This document shows positions 17,667 to 26,415 of a stretch of DNA of 64,000 nucleotides, in pieces. Below the pieces are notes generated by a model, which saw nothing but the letters and a program-made list of their open reading frames with translations, was not told the DNA's origin and did not search any database. A program made the translations under genes and the position numbers. Source of the stretch: FACHB-T130 sp042747725 (GTDB lineage: Bacteria > Cyanobacteriota > Cyanobacteriia > Cyanobacteriales > FACHB-T130); contig NZ_JBHZGO010000073.1 in NCBI RefSeq assembly GCF_042747725.1, forward strand, positions 105,758 through 169,757. The letters are read 5' to 3'. How positions within the stretch are numbered: position 1 is the first letter of the stretch; every line of letters begins with the position of its first letter.

Positions 17667-17738
17667 TTACTTATCCTTGGGTAATTACAACAAATTCGGA
17701 CAGGGCTACAGTAGTAAGGGACGGGGCAATTCCGGTGT

Positions 17739-18653
17739 CTATTCGCTTTGGGAGAACGCCTGATAACCGATTAGTTTATAGACTAATTTTGCAGCGGTAA
17801 ATTGTGATACTACGGAATCTACAATCGGTGCCAATTCCATGACATCACAACCAATCACCTCGTAATTTTGAAACACTTGCCGCAAAAAAGAGAGTAGGGA
17901 GTACCAATTTAATCCACCGGGTTCTGGAGTGCCGACACCAGGCATCAGGGTGGGGTCAATTCCGTCAAGGTCAATAGTGAGGAAAACTCGTTTGGTGGGG
18001 ATACTAGCGATCGCTCGTTCTATCCAATCCGCTTGCATAGCAATTTCTCTCGCCCGAAACACGATCAAATTTTTCTCTTTGATCAGATCGGCTTCTTCTT
18101 TGCAAATCGCGCGGATGCCGATTTGTACGGTTGGCAATCCCATCTCCACAATCCGCCGCATCACGCAAGCATGGTTGTGAATCGAGCCTTCGTACTCATA
18201 GCGCAAATCGCCGTGAGCATCTATTTGCACGACCGTAAAGGGTTCATTAGGGTAGGCTTTTCGGTATGCCTCCACCAGACCCGTGGTAATGCTGTGTTCG
18301 CCACCCAGACCAATGACAAACTTGCCGTCAGCTATCATCTGAGACGCTGTTTCGCAGGTAACTTGCAGCATTTCCTCTGATGAAACTGAACGACCGTTGC
18401 GCGTGTCTGCAATCGATTCAGCCGTATAAATTCCAATGTCTTTGCCAGTTTCCCAATCTAGCTCCTCATCATAATATTCCACCTGCCCAGAGGCTTCTAG
18501 AATCGCATCTGGCCCATTTTTGCAGCCATTTCGATACGTTGTCGTCGCCTCATAAGGAATCGGCAAAATCACCACCCGCGCGGCATCGTAGGTAGAAGCT
18601 ACATCAGGGCCAAGGAATGGCAGAACAGAAGTAGAAGTTTGCACCGTACTCAT
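17739..18653 (-). CDS. speB: Agmatinase / ureohydrolase family protein
   Basis: This ureohydrolase hydrolyses a guanidino compound, probably agmatine to putrescine and urea or a related substrate, with a binuclear Mn site. The metal motifs are GGEHSIT, DAHGDLR and DLDGIDPTLMPGVGTPEPGG. The size (about 304 residues) fits SpeB-type enzymes rather than arginase. I placed the start at the ATG at 18653, since the frame's first codons are TTG and GTG. Some cyanobacterial members of this superfamily have been shown to use guanidine, so the substrate is open. Confidence 0.88.
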   Translation of the reverse strand: MSTVQTSTSVLPFLGPDVASTYDAARVVILPIPYEATTTYRNGCKNGPDAILEASGQVEYYDEELDWETGKDIGIYTAESIADTRNGRSVSSEEMLQVTCETASQMIADGKFVIGLGGEHSITTGLVEAYRKAYPNEPFTVVQIDAHGDLRYEYEGSIHNHACVMRRIVEMGLPTVQIGIRAICKEEADLIKEKNLIVFRAREIAMQADWIERAIASIPTKRVFLTIDLDGIDPTLMPGVGTPEPGGLNWYSLLSFLRQVFQNYEVIGCDVMELAPIVDSVVSQFTAAKLVYKLIGYQAFSQSE

Positions 18654-18659
18654 CACCAA

Positions 18660-19005
18660 CTAAATTTCATCAGGGAGTCACCAATCTAGATACTGACATA
18701 CTCCCCGCTTTGAGTGCTACGCACAGGTGAAAAACTAGGGCTGGGAAATTGGAAATTGAAAATTGGAATTCTCCGTGCCACTTTCCGCTTCCTTTTAGAT
18801 TCCTCACCTGATTACCAGGCTTATCTACACTTGACATCCGAGTTTTTACGGGATTTTCGATTCAGTTGCTCAAAATTACTGGAATCAGTGTTTTCTAGAG
18901 TTTAAGAATTGTAAAATTAGGAAAGCTAGCTCTACCCGTGGCGTTGAGAGCGCACTCAAGGCGCGACGGGATAGAAATCAAAGATATGCGATCGCTATCT
19001 ATCCC
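18660..19005. other. Divergent-promoter spacer
   Basis: This 346-bp spacer lies between the ureohydrolase (leftward) and the alpha/beta hydrolase (rightward). I found no supported gene or repeat of note. A short GAAATTGGAAATTGAAAATT stretch near 18746 is a simple repeat. Confidence 0.45.
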
Positions 19006-19950
19006 ATGACTCCATCTTCCTCCACCACTCCAACCGCACCCACAACTGCCCACATCGTCACGAAAACTTGGACTTGGCAAGGTTTTCCCATCTGCTACCA
19101 GACTCAAGGAAACCTAGGGCCAGCGGTTGTGCTGGTGCATGGATTTGGGGCATCTTGGGGGCACTGGCGCAAAAATATCCCAGTGCTGGCTCAAAATTGC
19201 CGCGTCTATGCCATTGACTTAATTGGCTTTGGCGGTTCCGCGAAACCCACGCCAGGGGGGAAGATTTCCTACACCTTTGAAACTTGGGGACAGCAACTCG
19301 CTGATTTTTGCCGCGAGGTGGTGGGAAGCCCCGCTTTTTTAGTCGGAAATTCCATTGGCTGTATTGTGGCAATGCAAGCAGCAGTAGATCATCCAGATAT
19401 TGTCTTGGGAACTGCCCTAATTAACTGTTCTCTGCGGCTGTTGCACGACCGCAAACGCGCCCAGTTGCCCTGGTATCGAAGCTTTGGGGCACCCATCGTT
19501 CAACGACTGCTGGCAGTCAAGTGGATTGGCAAATTCTTCTTTAGCCAACTTGCCAAGCCGAAGGTGGTACGGAAGGTTCTCCTGCAAGCCTACAAGCATC
19601 CGGAAGCGGTGACAGATGAACTGGTGGATATGCTTATGGCACCGGCTTTTGATGAGGGGGCTGTGGACGTTTTTGTAGCCTTTACACGCTATTCTCAAGG
19701 GCCACTGCCGGAAGACCTGCTGCCTCTTTTGCCCTGCCCGACAATCATTCTCTGGGGAACGGAAGATCCTTGGGAACCCATAGAACTGGGGCGAGAGTTT
19801 GCCAATTACCCGAAAGTTGAGAAGTTTATTCCCATAGAAGGTGTCGGGCATTGTCCCCAGGATGAAGCGCCTGAGTTAGTTAACCCGATTTTGCAGGATT
19901 GGATATTGCAGCGGTACTCGGACAATCAAGTTTTAACTGAAAATACTTAG
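19006..19950 (+). CDS. Alpha/beta hydrolase
   Basis: This 314-residue alpha/beta hydrolase has the oxyanion region VLVHGFGASWGHW (about 43-55) and the nucleophile elbow GNSIGC, with Ser at the centre. A late acidic residue lies in LWGTEDPWEP and the catalytic His in GVGHCPQDEAPE. All triad residues are therefore present. It resembles the cyanobacterial and plastid hydrolases often grouped with pheophytinase-like or haloalkane-dehalogenase-like proteins. The substrate cannot be read. It is monocistronic. Confidence 0.85.
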   Translation: MTPSSSTTPTAPTTAHIVTKTWTWQGFPICYQTQGNLGPAVVLVHGFGASWGHWRKNIPVLAQNCRVYAIDLIGFGGSAKPTPGGKISYTFETWGQQLADFCREVVGSPAFLVGNSIGCIVAMQAAVDHPDIVLGTALINCSLRLLHDRKRAQLPWYRSFGAPIVQRLLAVKWIGKFFFSQLAKPKVVRKVLLQAYKHPEAVTDELVDMLMAPAFDEGAVDVFVAFTRYSQGPLPEDLLPLLPCPTIILWGTEDPWEPIELGREFANYPKVEKFIPIEGVGHCPQDEAPELVNPILQDWILQRYSDNQVLTENT

Positions 19951-20046
19951 AAGTGCTGGAAAGCGATCGCCCCCAGCACTTCTAAGCAGTCACCCACACT
20001 AGAAAAATCACCTGTTTGGGAATTGGTAGTTGAGAAAATTACCCAT

Positions 20047-21465
20047 TTAAAATGAGTCCCGATTAGCATTCCTCTTCAGCCAGTCTTGACCCAGCTGAAT
20101 CGTCACATCTGAAACCAGGTTGCCGGTACTTTCAACACGCACTTCCCCAAATCCCAGCGAACGGTAGATAGCTTTGGCACTATTTCCATCTCCCTGTTGA
20201 GCCACCAGGTGCGTTACCCGCAACGGTTCGGGCCACGGGTCGTCAACGTAGACGTTTCGGTAGCCAGCATTCTTGAGCCTGTCGATTAAGGATTGGACAG
20301 CCTTCATATCACCCGTGCTATCTTGAATCGCCACCCGGATATAGGCAGGGTCATTTGCTTCGCCACCGTCCAATCCCTGGTCAAAATGCTGTGCCATCAT
20401 TGTCTGGATGCGGCGACGATTCGGCAACCAGTAACTCACCTCATGATGCCCGTTGCCACTAAAGTCACCAGGTACCATTAACATTTGCACTTGGGAACGG
20501 TCTGTCTTGACACCATAACCAACCAGGGCTAACAACTCCTCAACCGTCAAGTTGGTGTCAATATGCGACTGGATAACCGAAAGAATCTTCGGCATTCTCG
20601 CCAAAGTGGTTGGATTCAGTGCTTGTTCCATCAGTGACCGCATTACCATTTGCTGCCGCTGAATCCGACCGATGTCGCCATACTTGTCATAGCGGAAGCG
20701 CAGCAATTGCAGCACTTGATTGCCATTGAGATGTTGTTTTCCTGCTTTCAGGTTGATGTACAGGTGCTGGCTATCATCTCGATATTTCATATCCCTGGGG
20801 ACGTAGACGGTAACGCCACCCAAGGCGTCCACCAGCTTTTCTACCCCCTGAACGTTAATTCGGATGTAGCGATCGATTCCGACTCCGCTGAGGAGTTCGC
20901 TAGTTGTCTTAGCACTCAGCGCTGGCCCCCCCTCCAGATTAGCGGCATTAATCTTGGTAACGCCGACCCCCTCCACAAAGGCGCGGGTATCCCGTGGGAT
21001 AGATAAAGCAGTAATTTTTTGCGCCTCCGGGTCAAACCGCAGCAAGAGCATGGTATCTGATAGACCCTCGAAGGAGTTCACCAGTGCGTGGTATCCCAGA
21101 TTTTTCGTTTCAGCAGGGGGGTGATCTAGGTCAGAGGAGATAACCTTAATTCCCATGACTAAGATATTGACGGGGCGGGTCAATTCTGGCAACCGCATAC
21201 TGGTACGAGAGATGCGATCGCCATCAAACACCGCTGCTTCTTCAGGACTTAGGTGGCTTTGCAGCAAGGGCGTACTGGAAAAAGACACTGCTAACAAAGC
21301 TCCCGCAGTTGCTGACAGCATTGCCACCCCAGTTAAGCCCAATCCAAGCCAAAGCCAGTTCACCTGGTTTCGTTTTTGAACAGGCTTTTTCTTGATGGGT
21401 TGATTGGGTGGTTGCCCCCACGGGCGTTTTTCAGGAATTTTTCGGGCTGACACTGGCTTCCTCAC
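20047..21465 (-). CDS. LytR-CpsA-Psr (LCP) family protein
   Basis: This 472-residue protein has a cytosolic basic N-terminus, one membrane helix at about residues 35-60 and an extracytoplasmic LCP domain at about 95-310. Core motifs are LVMGIK, the SDTMLLLRFDPEAQKITALSIPRD block (Arg/Asp pyrophosphate site), and LRFRYDKYGDIGRIQRQQ. A C-terminal LytR_C domain follows at about 375-460. LCP enzymes attach polyprenyl-linked glycopolymers to the wall or capsule. The start is a GTG at 21465. It is a single gene with a 393-bp upstream spacer. Confidence 0.92.
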   Translation of the reverse strand: MRKPVSARKIPEKRPWGQPPNQPIKKKPVQKRNQVNWLWLGLGLTGVAMLSATAGALLAVSFSSTPLLQSHLSPEEAAVFDGDRISRTSMRLPELTRPVNILVMGIKVISSDLDHPPAETKNLGYHALVNSFEGLSDTMLLLRFDPEAQKITALSIPRDTRAFVEGVGVTKINAANLEGGPALSAKTTSELLSGVGIDRYIRINVQGVEKLVDALGGVTVYVPRDMKYRDDSQHLYINLKAGKQHLNGNQVLQLLRFRYDKYGDIGRIQRQQMVMRSLMEQALNPTTLARMPKILSVIQSHIDTNLTVEELLALVGYGVKTDRSQVQMLMVPGDFSGNGHHEVSYWLPNRRRIQTMMAQHFDQGLDGGEANDPAYIRVAIQDSTGDMKAVQSLIDRLKNAGYRNVYVDDPWPEPLRVTHLVAQQGDGNSAKAIYRSLGFGEVRVESTGNLVSDVTIQLGQDWLKRNANRDSF

Positions 21466-21858
21466 ACACGCAAAAAAGATAGCACGAATTTGTGTTCAAG
21501 GTAGGGGCACGGAATCTGGCAATCTGGAGCTGGGACGTTTATCTCTAACAAAACCCGTCCTTAAGAAGGATTGCACTAGAACACTCATAGCAGTTTTTCT
21601 ACCGATTTATTGCAAAATCAGGCAAACACTGGCAAGAGTTTAACCTCATTTGGGTAGAGATGCGTAGGCTAGAGGGAGAACCAGCTATCAAGGGCATAGC
21701 TCGAATTGGATTCGACCTTCCCCATTCCTTACTTTTGTTCAAGGAAAGTATCCGGATACAAATGGGTTGCACTCGTAACTCCGATTGCTTTTTTGAAAGA
21801 ATACTTTGCGCCTACAACCTCTGTGCCTCGTCCCAAACTGAGGCTGAACAATACACGC
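21466..21858. other. Spacer without recognised features
   Basis: This 393-bp region lies between the LCP gene start and the end of the small membrane protein. Short open frames exist, but their composition does not look coding. It probably contains the LCP promoter. Confidence 0.45.
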
Positions 21859-22257
21859 TTAGGACAAGTGTTTGCGAACGACTCCCTCCGCAAGCTGGCT
21901 AACACCCGGAAGACGTACAGATTTCCGTTGCCACAGACGCACCATCAACCATAAGCTGACCAAAAAATAACCCGATGTCAGCAGGCCATTGATAAATAAC
22001 AAGCGCAGGGTTAAAGTTTCTGAAGCTTGTGCAACTCCAGCCCCCAATAAACCGTATGCCAACAGCCAACCGAGAGCCAGCGTCACCGACAGTCTGCTCA
22101 CAGTTTGTTGTTGCCGGTTGCTATCACGTCGGTACAGCGTCCAGAGGGCTGGGAAAAAGCCAACCACAGGAATCAAATAGATAAACAGCTGGTAAAGTGG
22201 GGTTTCCAACCCGTCCCTCTTGATGTCTTGATTTTCAAACGGGTCAATGTCTTTCAT
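21859..22257 (-). CDS. Small membrane protein, cyanobacterial hypothetical
   Basis: This 132-residue protein has three predicted membrane helices, at about residues 24-41, 58-76 and 88-108. The Arg-rich loop YRRDSNRQQQTVSR lies between the first two. No catalytic motif is visible and I do not recognise the family. Its ATG overlaps the serpin stop codon (ATGA), so it is translationally coupled to the serpin and may act at the same membrane. Confidence 0.7.
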   Translation of the reverse strand: MKDIDPFENQDIKRDGLETPLYQLFIYLIPVVGFFPALWTLYRRDSNRQQQTVSRLSVTLALGWLLAYGLLGAGVAQASETLTLRLLFINGLLTSGYFLVSLWLMVRLWQRKSVRLPGVSQLAEGVVRKHLS

Positions 22258-23534
22258 TTTGGTTCCACAATAGACCCCATAAATAGAACGGTTCCAGTTT
22301 GATTATCTCGAATGCAAGCGAAAAACGGGCGGTTAACAATCATCTCGAAGGGTTCCTCTGCCATCGGTGCAGATGTTGTCACTACACCGATGGCAGTGAC
22401 TGCGGCTGCTTCGGTTCCGGCTTCGTTCACTTCCACAAAGGTTTTGTGCTTGACTTGATTGAGCTGGAGTGGGATAGAACTCATCTGAGTAAAATTAGCA
22501 TTTGAGTTGAAAGCTACTTCCATACCCAGCGCTTTGAGAGCGTCGTTGAGTTCTATGTCGTAGTCCATTTTGAAGCGAGGCATCTGGATAAATCCCGGTT
22601 GCTTTTTGAATTGGGTCATCCATTGCTCCCAGTTTTCAGTATTTAGCTGCTGGTAAAAATTTGTCAGTTTAAAATTTTCTTTCGGCAGAAAAACATACAA
22701 ACTAAGTTTTCCTTTTCCGTAGGGTAAGCTAATGGCTTGAAACTGGTCGTTTTCGTAGTATTTATATTTATCCCTTTGCGACATCATTGGGTGTTGTTTC
22801 TGAGTCCCATCAGAAAGATAGAAAGGTTGGGTTGTTGTTTGCCTCTTGTCGAATTTGTTTGTCCAAGTTCCTTTGAAGTAAAGAGCGTTGATCAAAAATA
22901 GCACTTGATCGGGTGGAATTTCGTTGACAATCGAATTAATTTTGCCGCGAGTATTTTGTTTTACCCAGTTATTGATGACAGATGGAGCGCTGGGGTTGGT
23001 AAAGTCTAATTCTGCAATTTTTGCCTGGTAAAATTGGCGGTTTTTCTGAAGAAATTCCGGATTGAAAGAGACGCCCTTTTTTGCCCAGAGAGAGTTAGCA
23101 ATGGTCAGTTGCACTTGGGGGTCGGGATTTTCTAAGAGCGCTTTCAAGGCGTCATTGGCTTGATTGACTTCCTGTAGGCTTAATCCTTGGAATTCCAAAG
23201 TTTTTGCCATTGCTTGTTGAGTATCGCCGCTAGCACCGTTGTAGGTCATCGAGAGCGCGATCGCTACACTAGAAGGCGAGACAAAAATATTCTTGCCGCT
23301 GTCCTTGTTTAAAATTTCCTTGAATAGTTTGAACCCAAATTTTGTATTAGCAGCAACCAGTCTCGAATCCACGGGTTTTTTCTGGCGCTGACTGATGGTA
23401 GGAGATGTCTCAGGCTGCCTGGGTTCGCCCATTACCGCTTGCGGATTTTTGACCATCGACCATCCTAGTAAACCGAGTAGGATGATACTGATTGATGCGA
23501 TCGCTACCATTAGACTGAACATTGGTCGCTTCAT
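22254..23534 (-). CDS. Serpin family serine-protease inhibitor
   Basis: This 426-residue serpin has an N-terminal membrane anchor or signal (about 7-25), so it should act outside the cytoplasm. The family blocks ALSMTYNGASGDT, FLINALYFKGTW and the C-terminal NRPFFACIRDNQTGTVLFMG are clear. The reactive-centre hinge GTEAAAVTA (P15-P7, from Gly373) has small residues, as needed for an inhibitory serpin. Counting from it puts P1-P1' near Thr387-Ser388. Inhibitory serpins trap serine proteases covalently, and a subtilase gene lies 186 bp upstream on the same strand. The downstream small membrane gene overlaps by 4 bp. Confidence 0.93.
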   Translation of the reverse strand: MKRPMFSLMVAIASISIILLGLLGWSMVKNPQAVMGEPRQPETSPTISQRQKKPVDSRLVAANTKFGFKLFKEILNKDSGKNIFVSPSSVAIALSMTYNGASGDTQQAMAKTLEFQGLSLQEVNQANDALKALLENPDPQVQLTIANSLWAKKGVSFNPEFLQKNRQFYQAKIAELDFTNPSAPSVINNWVKQNTRGKINSIVNEIPPDQVLFLINALYFKGTWTNKFDKRQTTTQPFYLSDGTQKQHPMMSQRDKYKYYENDQFQAISLPYGKGKLSLYVFLPKENFKLTNFYQQLNTENWEQWMTQFKKQPGFIQMPRFKMDYDIELNDALKALGMEVAFNSNANFTQMSSIPLQLNQVKHKTFVEVNEAGTEAAAVTAIGVVTTSAPMAEEPFEMIVNRPFFACIRDNQTGTVLFMGSIVEPK

Positions 23535-23719
23535 ATAGCTGTTTATATTGCCGTAACATTCCTTTTCTAGAATGACGGGTAACAGCCAGGGACGTTCCAG
23601 TGGTTACGGTTTTGGCAACTGAACCAGATCGCACAAGGTTTAAGGAGTGTGTCTATACAAGGCGCGATATCTTGTTAAACGCAGCCGCATATTCTCCAAT
23701 CTTAAATAGCGATTCTCTT

Positions 23720-25363
23720 TTAATTTTGACTTTTGAGTAGCTCTTTAGCGGGTACAGTCCACCAAGCTAAGGCATAGGCTTGAGTATTTTCATTTAATTT
23801 CTGACGATATTGGACGCGGATTTTGTAGCGACCCGTGGCAGGAATTTCATGAAAAATGTGTTCTACACTATCAACATCACTTTCCGAAGACCAGATACTC
23901 TTACTGATATCATTATCTTCGACTCGCATCAGGTAGATATCGAGATTGTTTAAGCCGCGATCGCTAAAACTTTCCCCCACATCAAACTGCTTGTTGTTAT
24001 TTTGATCTTGCAACTCCACACGCCTGTCCCAGGCAAGCGTGATCGACGCAAAACTCCCTTGCTGCAATGGTTGGTTCAACACATAATCCTGAAATGCAGA
24101 CTCCTTCACCGTGCGGTAATCCCAACCTACCAACGGCACCGGCTTTTCAGAGTTCCACTGACCAGGACTAAATTGCTGGTAAGCCCGAAAAGTATTCATC
24201 TGTCCGGTACCCATTTGGAAGTCTAGTGGGATTTTTCGGTCTTTGTAAGCATCGGAGGCTAACCAGTCGCGGTTATCTTTGGTCAAAATTGTGCGACTCA
24301 TGGCTTGCCGCAGTCCATCGCCACTATCTTTGATTTTTTCAGCGGAGTTCAGCAGGACGGCTTTCATGACTTCATGACGACGGGCATCTGGAGTCCAGTT
24401 GGGCTGTTGTGTTCGCAGCTGGCGATCGCTATATTCTTGTAATAACGCTACAGATGCGGTGACATGGGGAGCCGCAAAACTCGTCCCAGTAACCCGACTT
24501 TCCTTACCCTTAATATCTAATAACTCGATATTGCTACCGGGTGCCACCAAATTAATCGCGCGACGCGGGCCAACATTAATTTCACGGTCAAGCAGACGCT
24601 TCCCAATGCCGATGGGCGCAGCACTCAAGTTGGCAAAATCTACTTTGGTAAAAATTCCCTCGCGGCGCGTAGTATAAGCAACATTGACGCCATTATAGTT
24701 ATCCGTGGGAATCGGAATACCGCCAGTCCCTTGATTCCCCGCCACCACATAAAGCGAGTCGTGGATGCGAGCAGACCAGTCAATACACTGTGTTAGCAGA
24801 GCGTTGCCATCCAGAACCGGGTTCGGTCGAGAATCTCGCTCCAGAGACTCTCCAAAACTAAAGTTAATTGCCCGGACATCGCTCCCATTTTGCATTGCCA
24901 CATACTGAGTGGATAGGCACTCTTCCGGTTGACCTGTCTTTTGCGGGGCGCCAACAGCAGAAGCATAAAGTCGTGCCTCTGGTGCTATTCCCGGTAAACC
25001 TTTATCCGAGCTAATCATCACGCCTGCTACCATTGCGGCGTGCCCATCGACATTGCTATCCGCTTTAGCTGGGGTATCTCGATAAAAGACTCGCATTAGG
25101 GCGAAGGCTCGATTCCGGGAAACCGCTTTATCCAAACCAAATTGTCCCGGTCTTCCAATCTCTACCTGACCGAGAGCAATCTTACGACCCAATAAGTTAT
25201 AAGGAGCAGCGTGTAGCCTTTGGGCATCAATGCCAGCTTCTCCCAGTGATGAGGTTTCTTTAGCCAGAGAGGAAGGAGCGGTTAAGGCGGTAATTCCCAG
25301 TCCCCAAACAAGCCATGTTAGTTTTTTAAAAATCTGCTGGTGAGCCAACGCTTGCGTCTCCAC
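23720..25363 (-). CDS. Subtilisin-like (S8) serine protease, secreted
   Basis: This 547-residue protein has an N-terminal hydrophobic signal (about 13-30) and an S8 catalytic domain at about 50-390. The nucleophile is Ser295 in GTSFAAPH, the His is His108 in DGHAAMVAG, and the oxyanion Asn is Asn210 in VVAGNQG. The usual catalytic Asp motif (D-S/T-G) reads GQVEIGRPG, with Glu68 at the expected place. A C-terminal beta-rich domain follows at about 420-540. It starts at a GTG and has a heptad-like repeat (TGAAGGT) directly upstream. The protein is probably periplasmic or secreted, and the neighbouring serpin could be its inhibitor. Confidence 0.85.
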   Translation of the reverse strand: METQALAHQQIFKKLTWLVWGLGITALTAPSSLAKETSSLGEAGIDAQRLHAAPYNLLGRKIALGQVEIGRPGQFGLDKAVSRNRAFALMRVFYRDTPAKADSNVDGHAAMVAGVMISSDKGLPGIAPEARLYASAVGAPQKTGQPEECLSTQYVAMQNGSDVRAINFSFGESLERDSRPNPVLDGNALLTQCIDWSARIHDSLYVVAGNQGTGGIPIPTDNYNGVNVAYTTRREGIFTKVDFANLSAAPIGIGKRLLDREINVGPRRAINLVAPGSNIELLDIKGKESRVTGTSFAAPHVTASVALLQEYSDRQLRTQQPNWTPDARRHEVMKAVLLNSAEKIKDSGDGLRQAMSRTILTKDNRDWLASDAYKDRKIPLDFQMGTGQMNTFRAYQQFSPGQWNSEKPVPLVGWDYRTVKESAFQDYVLNQPLQQGSFASITLAWDRRVELQDQNNNKQFDVGESFSDRGLNNLDIYLMRVEDNDISKSIWSSESDVDSVEHIFHEIPATGRYKIRVQYRQKLNENTQAYALAWWTVPAKELLKSQN

Positions 25364-25370
25364 TGAAGTT

Positions 25371-25428
25371 TTGAAGGTTGAAGGTTGAAGATTGTAGTTT
25401 CAAGGTTGAAGGTTGGAGATTGAAGGTT
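25371..25428. repeat. Short TGAAGGT heptad repeat
   Basis: Units TGAAGGT, TGAAGAT and close variants repeat just upstream of the subtilase start codon. This is the same class of heptanucleotide repeat as at 53164-53282 and 63649-63933, with a different unit. Confidence 0.6.
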
Positions 25429-25529
25429 AAATTCACACTTCATCGTTCATACTTCATACTTTTTTAAGGCTTGCCGCGTCTTTTGTTAAACTTAATACCA
25501 GACGAGGACGCAGGAGAGTAGAAATAACC

Positions 25530-26237
25530 ATGACCCAAACGCCATCCCAGAAGCCGATTGTTATCGCTCCATCAATCCTATCAGCTGACTTCAGTCGATT
25601 GGGAGAGGAAATTCGGGCGGTGGATGCCGCCGGTGCAGATTGGATTCACATTGATGTGATGGATGGTCGCTTTGTCCCCAATATCACAATTGGCCCGCTG
25701 ATTGTAGAAGCGATTCGTCCTGTTACCCAAAAGCCGCTGGATGTCCACCTGATGATTGTGGAACCAGAAAAGTATGTGGCAGATTTTGCGAAGGCGGGGG
25801 CAGATCATATCTACGTTCATGCGGAACACAACGCTTCACCGCATCTGCACCGGACTCTAGGACAAATCAAGGAACTGGGTAAAAAGGCTGGTGTCGTTCT
25901 CAATCCTTCTACGCCGTTGGAGTTGATAGAGTATGTGCTGGAGATTTGCGATCTGGTACTGATTATGAGCGTTAACCCTGGTTTCGGCGGTCAAAGTTTT
26001 ATCCCAGAGATGGTGCCGAAAATCCGGAAGTTGCGTCAAATGTGCGATGAACGCGGTTTAGATCCCTGGATTGAAGTGGATGGCGGACTCAAGATAGATA
26101 ATACCTGGCAGGTTTTGGAAGCGGGAGCGAATGCAATTGTCGCCGGTTCTGCTGTGTTTAAGGCGAAGGATTATGCACAGGCAATTGAAGGCATTCGCAA
26201 TAGTAAGCGTCCTTCACCAGAATTAGCTGCGGTGTAA
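25530..26237 (+). CDS. rpe: Ribulose-phosphate 3-epimerase
   Basis: This 235-residue TIM-barrel enzyme interconverts ribulose 5-phosphate and xylulose 5-phosphate in the Calvin and pentose phosphate cycles. Motifs are IAPSILSADF, WIHIDVMDGRFVPN, LDVHLMI, MSVNPGFGGQ and the EVDGG segment, which cover the metal-binding His/Asp residues. The ATG is preceded by AGGAGAG about 15 bases upstream. It is followed by two inverted repeats, the second a terminator, so it is probably monocistronic. Confidence 0.97.
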   Translation: MTQTPSQKPIVIAPSILSADFSRLGEEIRAVDAAGADWIHIDVMDGRFVPNITIGPLIVEAIRPVTQKPLDVHLMIVEPEKYVADFAKAGADHIYVHAEHNASPHLHRTLGQIKELGKKAGVVLNPSTPLELIEYVLEICDLVLIMSVNPGFGGQSFIPEMVPKIRKLRQMCDERGLDPWIEVDGGLKIDNTWQVLEAGANAIVAGSAVFKAKDYAQAIEGIRNSKRPSPELAAV

Positions 26238-26261
26238 GAAGAATTTAATAATATTGCCCTT

Positions 26262-26285
26262 AGAGACGCGATTAATCGCGTCTCT
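26262..26285. repeat. 24-bp perfect palindrome after rpe
   Basis: The sequence AGAGACGCGATT and its exact complement AATCGCGTCTCT form a perfect palindrome. No T-run follows, so it is a dispersed palindrome rather than a terminator on its own. Confidence 0.6.
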
Positions 26286-26293
26286 ACTAGATG

Positions 26294-26322
26294 AAAAAAG
26301 CCTGCGATCGCGGGCTTTTTTT
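26294..26322 (+). terminator. Rho-independent terminator of rpe
   Basis: The stem AAAAGCCTGCGATCGCGGGCTTTTT has a HIP1 octamer in its loop and stem and is followed by a T-run. Confidence 0.8.
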
Positions 26323-26415
26323 GTTGTTAGATAGAGGAGAATGTACAAAAGTTTTAGCACGTCCCTATCTTGATACCGTGCCAGAATGAGTAACAGCATT
26401 TAGCAATCGTGAAAG

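Noticed and set aside
21660..21902. 80-codon forward frame in the LCP upstream spacer
   Set aside because: It overlaps the end of the small membrane protein gene on the other strand, and the composition does not look coding.
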